From CAYNZV01 sp965217095 (GTDB taxonomy: Bacteria; Latescibacterota; UBA2968; UBA8231): a stretch of DNA of 64,000 nucleotides. Where the stretch lies: positions 1,488,001 to 1,552,000 of the forward strand of contig OZ244235.1 in the NCBI GenBank assembly GCA_965217095.1, in the 5' to 3' direction. The notes under the pieces are model-generated. The model was not told where the DNA came from. It ran no database searches and worked only from the letters and a program-made list of their open reading frames with translations. Of this stretch, positions 40,239 to 48,819 are shown piece after piece. How positions within the stretch are numbered: position 1 is the stretch's first letter; each line of letters starts with the position of its first letter. Both the position numbers and the translations under genes were made by a program.

Positions 40239-42176
40239 TTACGTTTCGTCCTTCTTCTCGTCGTCGACGACCTCGAAGTCGGCGTCGACGGCCCCCGAGT
40301 CTTGAGAGGGTGGCGGCGCACCCTCGGCGTGGGGTGGGGGTGGCGCTCCTTGATCGCCTTGCGGTTGTTGCGCCTGGGCTTCCTGATACATGATCTCGGC
40401 TAGCTTGTGCGACGCCGGGGTGAGGCGCTCCACGGCGGCGGCCAGGCCGTCGTCGTCGTTTTCTTCCAACGCTTTCTTCACCGCCGCGATCGCTTCCTCC
40501 ACCGGGGTGCGCTCGGAGGCCTCGAGCTTGTCCCCGTGCTCGGTCAGCGACTTCTCGCTGGCGTAGACCAGCTGATCGGCCTCGTTGCGTTGGTCCACCT
40601 GCTGGCGCCGCTTCTGGTCGTCTTCGGCATGGCTCTCCGCTTCCTCTTGCATCCGCGACACCTCCGCGTCCGACAGACCGGTGGAAGCTTCGATGCGGAT
40701 GCTCTGCTCCTTGTTGGTGCCTTTGTCCTTGGCCCCCACGTGCAGAATGCCGTTGGCGTCGATGTCGAAGGTCACCTCCACCTGCGGCATACCCCGCGGC
40801 GCCGGGGGAATCCCGTCCAGGTGAAAACGCCCCAGGGTGCGGTTGTCGTTGGCAAACTCGCGCTCCCCCTGCAGCACGTGCACCTCCACCGACGGCTGGT
40901 TGTCCGCCGCCGTTGAAAAAATCTGGCTCTTCTTCGTTGGAATCGTGGTGTTGCGCTCGATCAGCTTGGTCATCACCCCACCCAGGGTCTCGATCCCCAA
41001 CGACAACGGCGTCACATCCAGCAACAGCACGTCCTCCACATCCCCCGCCAGCACCCCCGCCTGGATCGCCGCTCCCAACGCCACCACCTCGTCCGGATTC
41101 ACCCCCTTGTGCGGCTCGCGCCCAAACAGCGCCTGCACCCGTTCCTGCACCTTGGGAATCCGCGTCGAACCGCCCACCAGAATCACCTCGTCGATCTCAG
41201 ACGCCGACAACCCCGCGTCCTTCAACGCCTGCTGGCAGGGACCCTCGGTACGCGCGATCAAAGGATCTGCCAGACGCTCGAACTGCGCCCGTGTCAGGCT
41301 CTTCTGCACATGCTTGGGACCGCTCTGATCGGCGGTGATAAACGGCAGGTTGATCTCGGTCTGATTGGCCGACGACAACTCGCACTTGGCTTTCTCTGAG
41401 GCCTCCTTCAAACGCTGCAGCGCCATCGGGTCCTGGCGCAGGTCGATCCCTTGCTCCTGCTGAAACTCGTCGGCCAGAAAATCGATCAACACCTGGTCGA
41501 AGTCGTCGCCCCCCAGGTGGGTGTCGCCGTTGGTCGACTTGACCTCGAACACCCCGTCGCCCAGCTCTAGAATCGACACATCGAAGGTGCCCCCGCCCAG
41601 ATCATACACCGCGATCTTCTCATTCTTGCCCGGCTTGTCCAGCCCATACGCCAACGCCGCCGCCGTCGGCTCGTTGACGATGCGCAACACCTCCAACCCG
41701 GCGATCGCACCGGCGTCCTTGGTCGCCTGGCGCTGCGCGTCGTTGAAATACGCCGGCACCGTGATCACCGCCTGCTTCACCTCCTCACCGAGATAATCCG
41801 CCGCCGTCTGACGCATCTTCTGCAGCACCATCGCCGACAGCTCCGGAGGGCTAAACTCCTTCGCGCCCGCCTCCACCACCGCCATATCACGAGCCCCTTT
41901 CACCACCGCATACGGCACCTCCGAAATCTCCGTGCTCACCTCCTGGTGACGACGACCCATGAAACGTTTGATCGAGAATACCGTGTTTTGCGGGTTGGTC
42001 ACCGCCTGGCGTTTGGCCGTCTGCCCCACCAAACGCTCCCCATCCGTCGAAAACGCCACCATCGAAGGCGTCGTGCGACCCCCTTCGGCGTTGGCGATCA
42101 CCTCCGGCTCCTTGCCTTCGATTACCGCCACGCACGAATTCGTCGTGCCCAAATCGATTCCGATTACCTTAGCCAT
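40239..42176 (-). CDS. dnaK: Chaperone protein DnaK (Hsp70)
   Basis: A 645-residue chaperone with ATPase domain (KVIGIDLGTTNSCVAVIEG, AVITVPAYFNDAQRQ, VYDLGGGTFDVSIL), linker and substrate domain (DVTPLSLGIETLGG). The start at 42176 (MAKVIGID) overlaps the grpE stop by eight bases (ATGGCTAA). The C terminus is Gln/Pro-rich and ends acidic. By eye the third codon positions are more G- and C-rich than in neighbouring genes, as expected of a highly expressed gene. Confidence 0.98.
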   Translation of the reverse strand: MAKVIGIDLGTTNSCVAVIEGKEPEVIANAEGGRTTPSMVAFSTDGERLVGQTAKRQAVTNPQNTVFSIKRFMGRRHQEVSTEISEVPYAVVKGARDMAVVEAGAKEFSPPELSAMVLQKMRQTAADYLGEEVKQAVITVPAYFNDAQRQATKDAGAIAGLEVLRIVNEPTAAALAYGLDKPGKNEKIAVYDLGGGTFDVSILELGDGVFEVKSTNGDTHLGGDDFDQVLIDFLADEFQQEQGIDLRQDPMALQRLKEASEKAKCELSSANQTEINLPFITADQSGPKHVQKSLTRAQFERLADPLIARTEGPCQQALKDAGLSASEIDEVILVGGSTRIPKVQERVQALFGREPHKGVNPDEVVALGAAIQAGVLAGDVEDVLLLDVTPLSLGIETLGGVMTKLIERNTTIPTKKSQIFSTAADNQPSVEVHVLQGEREFANDNRTLGRFHLDGIPPAPRGMPQVEVTFDIDANGILHVGAKDKGTNKEQSIRIEASTGLSDAEVSRMQEEAESHAEDDQKRRQQVDQRNEADQLVYASEKSLTEHGDKLEASERTPVEEAIAAVKKALEENDDDGLAAAVERLTPASHKLAEIMYQEAQAQQPQGDQGAPPPPHAEGAPPPSQDSGAVDADFEVVDDEKKDET

Positions 42177-42795
42177 TAGCCCCTCCATCCTTGCTTACCA
42201 CAACCCGAGCCGGCCGCACGACCTTGCCGCCAAACAGATACCCGCGGTCCATTTCCTCCACCACGGTGCCAGGATCGTGTTCCTCCGATTCCACCTCCAT
42301 CATCGCCTCATGCAGGTTCGGATCGAACGGCTTGCCCACGGCTTGCATAACCTCGAGACCGTACCCTTTGAGGCCTTCCTCGATCTGTCCACAAATCAGC
42401 TCAATGCCTTCCTTGAGAACGACTACATCGTCGGTTTCCTGACCGACTGCTCGACGCAGATTGTCGAAAATCGGAGCCAATCCCAACAGTAGGTCCCGCA
42501 AGGTTTCCTCCCGCACCTCAACCCGAATCTTCGCTGTCCTCTTGCGGTAGTTGTCGAGTTCGGCTTTGGCACGCAAAAACTTGTCGTAGTTGTCCGCCGC
42601 TTCAGCCCTGGCATTTTCCAACTCCCGGGCAGCTGCTTCTTCAGGCCCCAACTCTTCGGGCTCGTCTTGCGCACCCTCGACCGCTCCCGAAGAAACTTCC
42701 GCAGGGCGCTCCACCTCAGTGTCGAGTTTCTCCTCCGATGCCGCCTGCTGAGATTCTACTTCCTCTGCTACGGGTTCTCTATCTACTTCGCTCAT
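42169..42795 (-). CDS. grpE: Nucleotide exchange factor GrpE
   Basis: About 208 residues. A long acidic N-terminal arm (EEVESQQAASEEKLDTEVER) precedes the coiled coil (NYDKFLRAKAELDNYRKRT) and the beta-wing with GKPFDPNLHEAMMEVES. I chose the ATG at 42795 (MSEVDREP) because the earlier in-frame start at 42882 overlaps hrcA. It lies 34 bases after hrcA and overlaps dnaK. Confidence 0.95.
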   Translation of the reverse strand: MSEVDREPVAEEVESQQAASEEKLDTEVERPAEVSSGAVEGAQDEPEELGPEEAAARELENARAEAADNYDKFLRAKAELDNYRKRTAKIRVEVREETLRDLLLGLAPIFDNLRRAVGQETDDVVVLKEGIELICGQIEEGLKGYGLEVMQAVGKPFDPNLHEAMMEVESEEHDPGTVVEEMDRGYLFGGKVVRPARVVVSKDGGANG

Positions 42796-42829
42796 GCCTT
42801 TGATCGATTCTCCTTGTTGAACAAGGCAC

Positions 42830-43855
42830 CTAGTTCGCCATGCCCGCGGCTCGCCAAGCGGCATAGCTGACCAGGGTAACAACTTCCTTGTATGGCATTC
42901 TGGTGGGACCGATGACGCCGATGATACCCATGGCCCCGTTGACGCGATAGCTTGAGGTCACGACGCTACATCCGCGCATCGCCTCTGGCGCGTTTTCATC
43001 GCCTATGGTTACGACGACGCCCTGTCGATCCATCAAAAAGCGCGCCAGGTATTCCCTCTCCTCCACCAAATCCATCAGATCCGCCATGGTGGATGGGTCG
43101 TGAAATTCAGGTTTGAGACAGATGTTGCGTGTACCTGCAACGTAGAGATCACTGCCACTGGGACCGGTCAATCGTTTGATCTCCTCAGCCACCAGCCGAA
43201 TCAACTGAGGGCTTCCGGATTCGATTGAGCGCAGGCGGTCATGTACCGAACTTCGGATCTCCTCCATCGTCAATCCGGCGAGCCGCTCGTTGAGCAGGCG
43301 GTTTGTCGTCTCCAGCTGCTCCCGGGAAATACTGGCACCGATCTCGATGGTCATGCTGCGCACGAGGCCCTGTTCGATCGAAATGACCAGAAGGATACGG
43401 TCGGCGGCCAATTGCACCAGTTCCAGGCGTTCGAACACCCCTTGCTCGAACCGCGGTGCCATGACTAGTCCCAGCTGTTCTGAGATGTCCCCGATCGCTC
43501 GAGCCAATTGTCCCACGATTTCGTCGAGGTTCTGTTCCCGCAACTCGGCCTCGAGCCGCTCTTTCAGTTTGTCGCCTATGTGGGAATCCCACATGCCCGT
43601 GGCCATGGCGTTCTCCACGAAACACCGATAACCGCTGTCGGTGGGCACGCGACCGGCCGAAGTATGGGGTTGTCTCACGTATCCCCGCTCCTCCAGGCTC
43701 GCAAGGGTGTTCCGGATAGTGGCCGAACTGATGCCCAGGTCCTCTCGCTTCGAGAGCATTCTGGAGCCGATTGGGTCGCCGATCGAAACGTAGGTCTCCA
43801 CAACGGCCCGCAGAACGAGGCGTTCGCGATCAGATAACGCGGTGTTTTCCACCAT
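42830..43855 (-). CDS. hrcA: Heat-inducible transcription repressor HrcA
   Basis: A 341-residue repressor. The N-terminal winged helix has the family sequences DRERLVLRAVVETYVSIG, then GSRMLSKREDLGISSATIRN and EERGYVRQPHTSAGRVPTD; the rest is the GAF-like inserted dimerisation domain and the ending SYAAWRAAGMAN. HrcA binds CIRCE (TTAGCACTC-N9-GAGTGCTAA); I do not find such a site upstream, see findings. It opens the operon hrcA-grpE-dnaK-dnaJ-mrp-nuoB-prmA-rsmE-SH3/TPR-rnhB. Confidence 0.96.
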   Translation of the reverse strand: MVENTALSDRERLVLRAVVETYVSIGDPIGSRMLSKREDLGISSATIRNTLASLEERGYVRQPHTSAGRVPTDSGYRCFVENAMATGMWDSHIGDKLKERLEAELREQNLDEIVGQLARAIGDISEQLGLVMAPRFEQGVFERLELVQLAADRILLVISIEQGLVRSMTIEIGASISREQLETTNRLLNERLAGLTMEEIRSSVHDRLRSIESGSPQLIRLVAEEIKRLTGPSGSDLYVAGTRNICLKPEFHDPSTMADLMDLVEEREYLARFLMDRQGVVVTIGDENAPEAMRGCSVVTSSYRVNGAMGIIGVIGPTRMPYKEVVTLVSYAAWRAAGMAN

Positions 43856-43929
43856 CTGTCAGACTGCCGTTAAGATTTTGATAGTAAGGGAGTTGCGCAG
43901 GATCATTCTCGGATTCGCGTAAGCCCTAG

Positions 43930-43959
43930 AATAAACAGGATCCCGCCGAGGGTTGTCAA
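43930..43959 (-). promoter_or_regulatory. Candidate sigma70 promoter of the hrcA operon
   Basis: TTGACA (43954-43959) with TTTATT (43930-43935) on the minus strand, spacer 18. It lies about 75 bases before the hrcA ATG. No CIRCE inverted repeat and no sigma32-type CTTGAA/CCCCAT pair is visible in the 123-base gap. Confidence 0.5.
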
Positions 43960-43978
43960 GTCGGCACGACTACCTGCG

Positions 43979-44941
43979 TCAATCCAGATCACCCTCGATC
44001 GCTGCCCCGACGCGGATCAGATTCTTGATCATGCTGAATGGCTTGAATGCGGGTATGGCGCCCCCAGCCAGGAGGACCGCGCCCAACACCGGCGGAAGCA
44101 GTGGATCGTGCCGGTAGAGAGTGGCGCCGATTCGCACGGCGGAGTCGGCCAGCCGGGACCACAAGAGTTCGATTTCGCGGAAGACCCCCCCGACACAGGT
44201 CAGGGGAACCGAGCCGCTCATTCCCAGCGAGCGAATCACCGCGACTACCTGGTTGCCGAGGGCAGCCGCGGCTTTTTCTATAATCTCGCCCGCAACCGGG
44301 TCGCCTTCCTTGGCGGAGGCAAAAACGACGGGACACAGAGCCGCGATCTCCTGCCGCGAGATTTCCCCCTTTTGAACGAAGGGTATGAGTTGCTCCCACT
44401 CTGTTAGATTGACCGCGCCGAGCAGGGTGCGGCTCAAAACCGTCGCCGGACCGCTGCCGTCCAGTGTTGCCAACACCGCTCGAAGGGCACCCAGGCCGAT
44501 ATCGTAACCGCTGCCGTCGTCTCCGAGAATCGGTCCCCATCCTCCGGCCCTCGCTTCCCTGCCATTGGCGTCGCGACCCAGCACGATCGATCCCGTGCCG
44601 GAAATAGCGATCAGCCCGGCTTCGCACCCGTGAGCGCCGACAAGGGCGACCTGGGCATCGGTTGCGACGACCGTACTCTTGAATCCGAACCGTTCTCGAA
44701 CCATCCCGACGATATCTTCGCGTTCGGCAGCCCTTCCGGCTCCGGCGAGTCCCAAGCCCAGATAGTCCGCCGAGACACCGAGCTTATCGACCATCTCGGC
44801 GATCAGGGTTTCAAGTCCCTCGAGACCGATGATTTGATAGTTGCCGCACCCCAACCGCGCCGTTGCCTGGAGTTCTCCCTCGCCGTCCACTGCGACGGCC
44901 CTTGTACGGCTTCCACCTCCGTCAACACCGATTAGGATCAC
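43979..44941 (-). CDS. BadF/NagK-type sugar kinase (N-acetylglucosamine kinase-like)
   Basis: ATPase of the ASKHA superfamily, 320 residues. Phosphate motif 1 is IGVDGGGSRTRAVAVD, motif 2 ISGTGSIVLGRD and the adenosine motif LTCVGGVFREIELL. It resembles N-acetylglucosamine kinases and BadF-type ATPases; a kinase for amino sugars from peptidoglycan recycling is the likely role, but substrate specificity cannot be read from the motifs. It diverges from glnA, whose promoter begins 34 bases away. Confidence 0.85.
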   Translation of the reverse strand: MILIGVDGGGSRTRAVAVDGEGELQATARLGCGNYQIIGLEGLETLIAEMVDKLGVSADYLGLGLAGAGRAAEREDIVGMVRERFGFKSTVVATDAQVALVGAHGCEAGLIAISGTGSIVLGRDANGREARAGGWGPILGDDGSGYDIGLGALRAVLATLDGSGPATVLSRTLLGAVNLTEWEQLIPFVQKGEISRQEIAALCPVVFASAKEGDPVAGEIIEKAAAALGNQVVAVIRSLGMSGSVPLTCVGGVFREIELLWSRLADSAVRIGATLYRHDPLLPPVLGAVLLAGGAIPAFKPFSMIKNLIRVGAAIEGDLD

Positions 44942-44974
44942 GCGTGCCCTTCCTGTCGCTAACCTGCCAAATTC

Positions 44975-45003
44975 TTGACATGATATTTAGGTGATTATAT
45001 ACT
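44975..45003 (+). promoter_or_regulatory. Sigma70-type promoter of glnA
   Basis: TTGACA (44975-44980), a 17-base spacer and TATACT (44998-45003), one base from the ideal TATAAT. It lies 90 bases before the glnA start. No NtrC/sigma54 -24/-12 element is apparent in this gap, so transcription looks constitutive. Confidence 0.82.
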
Positions 45004-45092
45004 GACCGGTTGTTTTGCAAAAAGCCCGTAGCGACCAGACCCCTTTTCAAAATATCGGTCCCTCTACATAATCTCCACGAAAGGAGTTCCAG

Positions 45093-46547
45093 ATGGCGAA
45101 ATCCAAAGCCAAGGCCAAGTCGACCTCCTCCAGGGCAACACCACAGGCGGTGCTGGCGATGGCACGGCAACAGGGCGCACAGATGGTCGATTTCAAGTTT
45201 GTCGACTTTCCGGGAACGTGGCAACATTTCTCGATTCCCGCGAGCCAGCTAGAAGCGGACATGTTTAGCGACGGGCTCGGATTCGACGGCTCCTCGATCC
45301 GCGGATGGAAGTCGATTCAGGAAAGCGACATGCTGGTAATGCCGGATCCGGGAACGACGTTCATGGACCCGTTCACGGAGATGCCGACCCTCTCGTTGAT
45401 CTGCGATATCGTCGATCCGATCACCCGCGAGGATTACGGCCGCGACCCACGTGGGGTGGCGCGCCGTGCCGAAAGCTACATCAAATCCACCGGCCTCGCT
45501 GATACGGCTTTCTGCGGACCGGAAGCGGAATTCTTCGTCTTCGACGACGTCCGTTTCGACCAAAATTCACATGAAGGCTATTACCACATAAACTCGGTCG
45601 AGGGCCGCTGGAACAGCGGCGCCGAGGAGAACCCGAATCTCGGCTACAAGCCGGATTACAAAGGGGGGTACTTCCCGGTTCCGCCGCACGATACCCTGCA
45701 GGACATGCGTTCCGAGATGGTTACGACGATGATGGAAGCTGGCGTCGAGGTCGAAGTGCACCACCACGAGGTGGGGACCGCAGGTCAGTGCGAAATCGAC
45801 ATTCGCTTCTGCCCGCTGGTCGTCTGCGGCGATCGCATGATGTTGTACAAGTATATCGTGAAGAACGTGGCGCGCCGGCACAACAAAACGGCGACCTTCA
45901 TGCCCAAGCCGCTTTTCGAAGACAACGGCACCGGCATGCACACCCATCAGAGTTTGTGGAAGAGCGGCAAGCCGCTTTTCGCCGGATCGGGTTACGCCGG
46001 CTTGAGCGATATGGCGCTGCATTATATTGGTGGGTTACTTCGTCACGCCCGCGCAATAATTGCATTCACAAACCCGACCACCAACTCCTACAAACGTCTG
46101 GTTCCCGGATACGAGGCTCCGGTGAATCTGGCATACTCGCAGCGCAATCGCTCCGCCGCCATTCGCATTCCGATGTATTCTTCCTCGCCCAAGGCCAAGA
46201 GAGTGGAGTTTCGCTGTCCCGATCCCAGCTGCAATCTGTATCTCGCTATGAGTGCCATGCTAATGGCCGGAATTGACGGAATCGAGAACCGTATCGATCC
46301 CGGTGATCCGATGGACAAGGACATCTATGATCTACCGCCGGAAGAGCGGGCCTCCGTGCCACTCACACCGGGGTCGCTCGACGAAGCGCTGGAAGCGTTG
46401 GAGGAGGACCACGAGTTTCTGCTGAAGGGCGACGTCTTCACCGAGGATGTCATCGAAGCGTGGATAGATTACAAGCGGGAAACTGAAGTCGATGCGGTTC
46501 GCCTCAGACCTCACCCCCACGAGTTCGAGCTCTACTTCGACATTTAG
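45093..46547 (+). CDS. glnA: Glutamine synthetase type I
   Basis: Makes glutamine from glutamate, ammonia and ATP; 484 residues, the usual length for the dodecameric enzyme. Motifs FDGSSIRGWKSIQESDM, GPEAEFFVFD, GTAGQCEIDIRF, the ATP site KPLFEDNGTGMHTHQS and RIPMYSSSPKAKR are present. The GDPMDKDIYDLPPEE loop holds a tyrosine at the site adenylylated in GSI-beta enzymes, so GlnE control is possible. The first 14 residues are a Lys/Ser-rich extension. AAAGGAG is six bases before the ATG. It ends at a strong bidirectional terminator. Confidence 0.97.
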   Translation: MAKSKAKAKSTSSRATPQAVLAMARQQGAQMVDFKFVDFPGTWQHFSIPASQLEADMFSDGLGFDGSSIRGWKSIQESDMLVMPDPGTTFMDPFTEMPTLSLICDIVDPITREDYGRDPRGVARRAESYIKSTGLADTAFCGPEAEFFVFDDVRFDQNSHEGYYHINSVEGRWNSGAEENPNLGYKPDYKGGYFPVPPHDTLQDMRSEMVTTMMEAGVEVEVHHHEVGTAGQCEIDIRFCPLVVCGDRMMLYKYIVKNVARRHNKTATFMPKPLFEDNGTGMHTHQSLWKSGKPLFAGSGYAGLSDMALHYIGGLLRHARAIIAFTNPTTNSYKRLVPGYEAPVNLAYSQRNRSAAIRIPMYSSSPKAKRVEFRCPDPSCNLYLAMSAMLMAGIDGIENRIDPGDPMDKDIYDLPPEERASVPLTPGSLDEALEALEEDHEFLLKGDVFTEDVIEAWIDYKRETEVDAVRLRPHPHEFELYFDI

Positions 46548-46583
46548 AACCCTTCCAAAAAACCGGCGGGTAGGTAGAACGTA

Positions 46584-46619
46584 AAACGGGGATGATACCT
46601 GTAGGTATCATCCCCGTTT
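46584..46619. terminator. Bidirectional terminator between glnA and flgM
   Basis: A perfect 16-bp stem (AAACGGGGATGATACC and its complement) with a 4-base TGTA loop. It has A residues on the left and a T-rich run on the right, so it works for glnA (plus) and for the flgM transcript (minus), 20-40 bases from each stop. Confidence 0.92.
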
Positions 46620-46640
46620 CTATTTCTTTACAATCTTGGT

Positions 46641-47096
46641 TTAGGCCATTTCGTCGATCATGCGCTGCGCCGTGTTCACCAGCGCCTCACGCGTATCGAA
46701 AGCCCCCGATTCTACTTTGCTGCGCGCGCTCGCAACAGCGTCTTCGCGAAAGTCTGGCACTTCGGCCAGTCTCTCCATCGCAATCCTGAACTGACCGATA
46801 TCGTCGAGCGCGACGCGGACACCGCTGGACTCAAGCACCGCATCCGCAATCTTTTCACGCGCGTCGCGCGTGTCGTAGAAACCTGAATCGATCCGTTCCC
46901 GAATTTCCCTAAGGCGAGGATTGAAGTCTTCTGGTGCCGCTCTAGCCAGCTGTGAAAGGCTTGATAGTTCGGATGCGTCCCGCGAGATCTCTACCGAATC
47001 TGCAGGACGAGCGCCTTCCTTGTTAGGCCGTGCAGCGGTATTTCGCTGATTTGCCTGGGAAACCTTGGGCTGTTCGGGCAACCCGTCAATGCGCAT
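46641..47096 (-). CDS. flgM: FlgM-like anti-sigma28 factor with duplicated C-terminal domain
   Basis: A 151-residue protein. The N-terminal half is polar and disordered-like; two similar helical segments follow, RLREIRERIDSGFYDTRDA and ARSKVESGAFDTREALVN. FlgM proteins normally have one such region in about 95 residues. The VxxIRxxIxSGxYD-like signature is the sigma28-binding C terminus. A sigma28 promoter lies 47 bases upstream, as for classical flgM. AGGGGTGAT precedes the ATG. Its short distance to the flagellar genes also supports the assignment. Confidence 0.78.
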   Translation of the reverse strand: MRIDGLPEQPKVSQANQRNTAARPNKEGARPADSVEISRDASELSSLSQLARAAPEDFNPRLREIRERIDSGFYDTRDAREKIADAVLESSGVRVALDDIGQFRIAMERLAEVPDFREDAVASARSKVESGAFDTREALVNTAQRMIDEMA

Positions 47097-47142
47097 CGAA
47101 TATCACCCCTGCTCTGTATGGTTGTTCCCGCTTCTACTCTTA

Positions 47143-47169
47143 ATATCGGCCGATTCAGTTAATACTTTA
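47143..47169 (-). promoter_or_regulatory. Sigma28-type promoter of flgM
   Basis: On the minus strand TAAAGTAT (47162-47169), an 11-base spacer and GCCGATAT (47143-47150). Spacing is exact and the match is as good as that of the flagellin promoters. Confidence 0.8.
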
Positions 47170-47557
47170 GCACCCAATTTGAAAGGTTGTCTAAATTTCT
47201 CCAAATATAGCGAAAACGCGACATTTATTCAATTCCTCGAGAATGAGATACTACCGTCGGCTGTCGAGAAATCGTGATTCTCGAACGCGCACATTCGTGT
47301 ATCCCTTGGCCGCCAGTCGCCCCTGTCCCAGCTTACCGAGATCCCGTTTCGTCCGCTCGAGCAGAATGTGCAGTGCACGTTCGTTCAGTTTTCGGATCTC
47401 CTCCACCTTCATGAGGACCTGCGTCACCGAGGCCCTGGAATCCAGTAGCGCTCGGTCGTCCTTCTCGGAGTCCGTCAGAAATGGCATCTCGGCCTGTCGC
47501 AGTTCGATCTCGACCATGGCATGATGCATACCCTGGAAAGCCGATTCCAAGCCCGAT

Positions 47558-47569
47558 AAGTCCTCGTTT
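47558..47569. repeat. Left target-site duplication
   Basis: AAGTCCTCGTTT, identical to 48701-48712 on the other side of the insertion sequence. Confidence 0.88.
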
Positions 47570-48700
47570 GGGGGCATCCATTTAACCGGAGTTACCATAT
47601 GTTCAGTGCATGGCGTATCCTCGCGCTGGCAAGCACTACCCGGGCTCGGTTGGCGAGTTTCAAGCCTGGTTTCGAACCGATGCGGACTGCCTGGACTACC
47701 TCGAATGGCTGCGGTGGCCCGACGGCTTCGTCTGTCCGAGTTGCGGCCACGAAGGCGGTTGGCGCTTGGGCGATGGCCGCTTCATGTGTCCGGCGTGTTC
47801 GACACGCAGTTCGGTGACGGCCGGTACGATCTTCGATCGGACGCGGACACCCTTGACGATATGGTACACCGCCTGCTGGCTGTTCGCCACCGGTAAAGAC
47901 GGGATCTCGGCGTTGAGCTTGAAGCGAGTACTGGAGATCAGCTCCTACCAGACTGCCTGGGCCATGCTGCACCGCCTGCGGTCGGTGTTGGTACGTCCCG
48001 GTCGGGATCTGCTGAGCGGGACGGTACAGGTGGACGAGACCTACATCGGCGGCGCCGAGCCTGGGCTGGCCGGTGGCCGCGCTAGGGGCAAGAAGGTGCT
48101 GACCGGTATCGCAGTTGAGGTTCATGAGCCGAGAGGATTGGGGCGGTGCCGCATGTCGCCACTGGCCGATGCCTCTGCCGAGACCTTGCACGCGTTCGTG
48201 ATGGATCACGTCGAGCCGGGCTCGACGATCATCACCGACGGGTGGCCCGCTTATCAGGGACTGGCTCAGCTCGGCTACGAGCACGATCGGCGCAGCCAGG
48301 GCGCGGCCCGCGCTCGGGGCGATGATCCCAACAAGCTGTTGCCCGCCGTGCACCGCGTTGTCTCACTGGCCAAGCGGTGGCTGCTGGGAACGCATCAAGG
48401 GGCCGCCGACAGTACCCACATGAGCCACTACCTCAACGAGTTCGTGTTCCGCTTCAATCGCCGCCGCTCCCGCAGCCGCGGCATGGTGTTTTATCGCGTG
48501 CTCGAGCTGGCCGTGGCCCACGAGCCGATGCGTTTCCAGGATCTCATTGCCAGCCGACGGCCGAGGAAGCTGCCCCCCGAGCCGCCCAAACGGCGAGGGC
48601 ATCCCACGAGCCTGGAACGCCCAGGGGCAAACCGGCCGTGGCGGTCGGCGGCCGAACACTGATGGGGGTCGCGACGCACTCCGGTTAAATGGATACCCCC
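47570..48700. mobile_element. IS1595-family (ISXO2-like) insertion sequence, 1131 bp
   Basis: Terminal inverted repeats of 23 bp with one mismatch: 47570-47592 starts GGGGGCATCCATTTAACCGG and 48678-48700 is its complement. It carries a single transposase gene on the plus strand, opposite to the interrupted fliT-like gene. A 12-bp direct repeat flanks it, longer than the 8 bp usually reported for the family. The element looks intact and the flanking duplication is perfect, so insertion is recent. Confidence 0.93.
47610..48662 (+). CDS. IS1595-family transposase
   Basis: A 350-residue DDE transposase. The N-terminal zinc ribbon has two Cys pairs (CPSCGHEGG, then CPAC at about residue 60). The ISXO2-like core has VDETYIGG (first Asp), ITDGWPAYQG (second Asp) and the closing HRVVSLAKRWLLGTHQGA segment. 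The frame is complete, the start codon lies 17 bases inside the left terminal repeat, and there is no frameshift. It is probably still active. Confidence 0.93.
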   Translation: MAYPRAGKHYPGSVGEFQAWFRTDADCLDYLEWLRWPDGFVCPSCGHEGGWRLGDGRFMCPACSTRSSVTAGTIFDRTRTPLTIWYTACWLFATGKDGISALSLKRVLEISSYQTAWAMLHRLRSVLVRPGRDLLSGTVQVDETYIGGAEPGLAGGRARGKKVLTGIAVEVHEPRGLGRCRMSPLADASAETLHAFVMDHVEPGSTIITDGWPAYQGLAQLGYEHDRRSQGAARARGDDPNKLLPAVHRVVSLAKRWLLGTHQGAADSTHMSHYLNEFVFRFNRRRSRSRGMVFYRVLELAVAHEPMRFQDLIASRRPRKLPPEPPKRRGHPTSLERPGANRPWRSAAEH

Positions 48701-48712
48701 AAGTCCTCGTTT
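48701..48712. repeat. Right target-site duplication
   Basis: AAGTCCTCGTTT, matching 47558-47569. It lies in the 5' part of the fliT-like gene. Confidence 0.88.
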
Positions 48713-48819
48713 TCGATACAGGACTTCTGTGCCACACCCAACTGCAGCATGTCGCCGTACGCGATTCTCTGACGTTCGAGAAGGTCTAATGCTTGCTTCC
48801 ATTCAGCCATTTTATCTGC

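Larger units (their letters stand above)
47251..48810 (-). pseudogene. fliT: FliT-like flagellar chaperone gene split by an insertion sequence
   Basis: Two pieces lie on either side of the IS element at 47570-48700. The 5' part begins at 48810 (MAEWKQALDLLERQ) nine bases after fliS; the 3' part ends at 47251 (RERSRF-type basic tail). Joining them over the single target copy gives one open frame of 138 residues with no frameshift. The C-terminal helix pair (ILLERTKRDLGKLGQGRLAAKGY) resembles FliT, the FliD chaperone, and the position after fliS is the normal place for fliT. FlgN is the alternative. The gene is inactive unless the IS is lost. Confidence 0.8.

Noticed and set aside
40407..41399. 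Several plus-strand frames of 80-170 codons opposite dnaK
   Set aside because: They mirror the biased codon use of dnaK and show no motifs.
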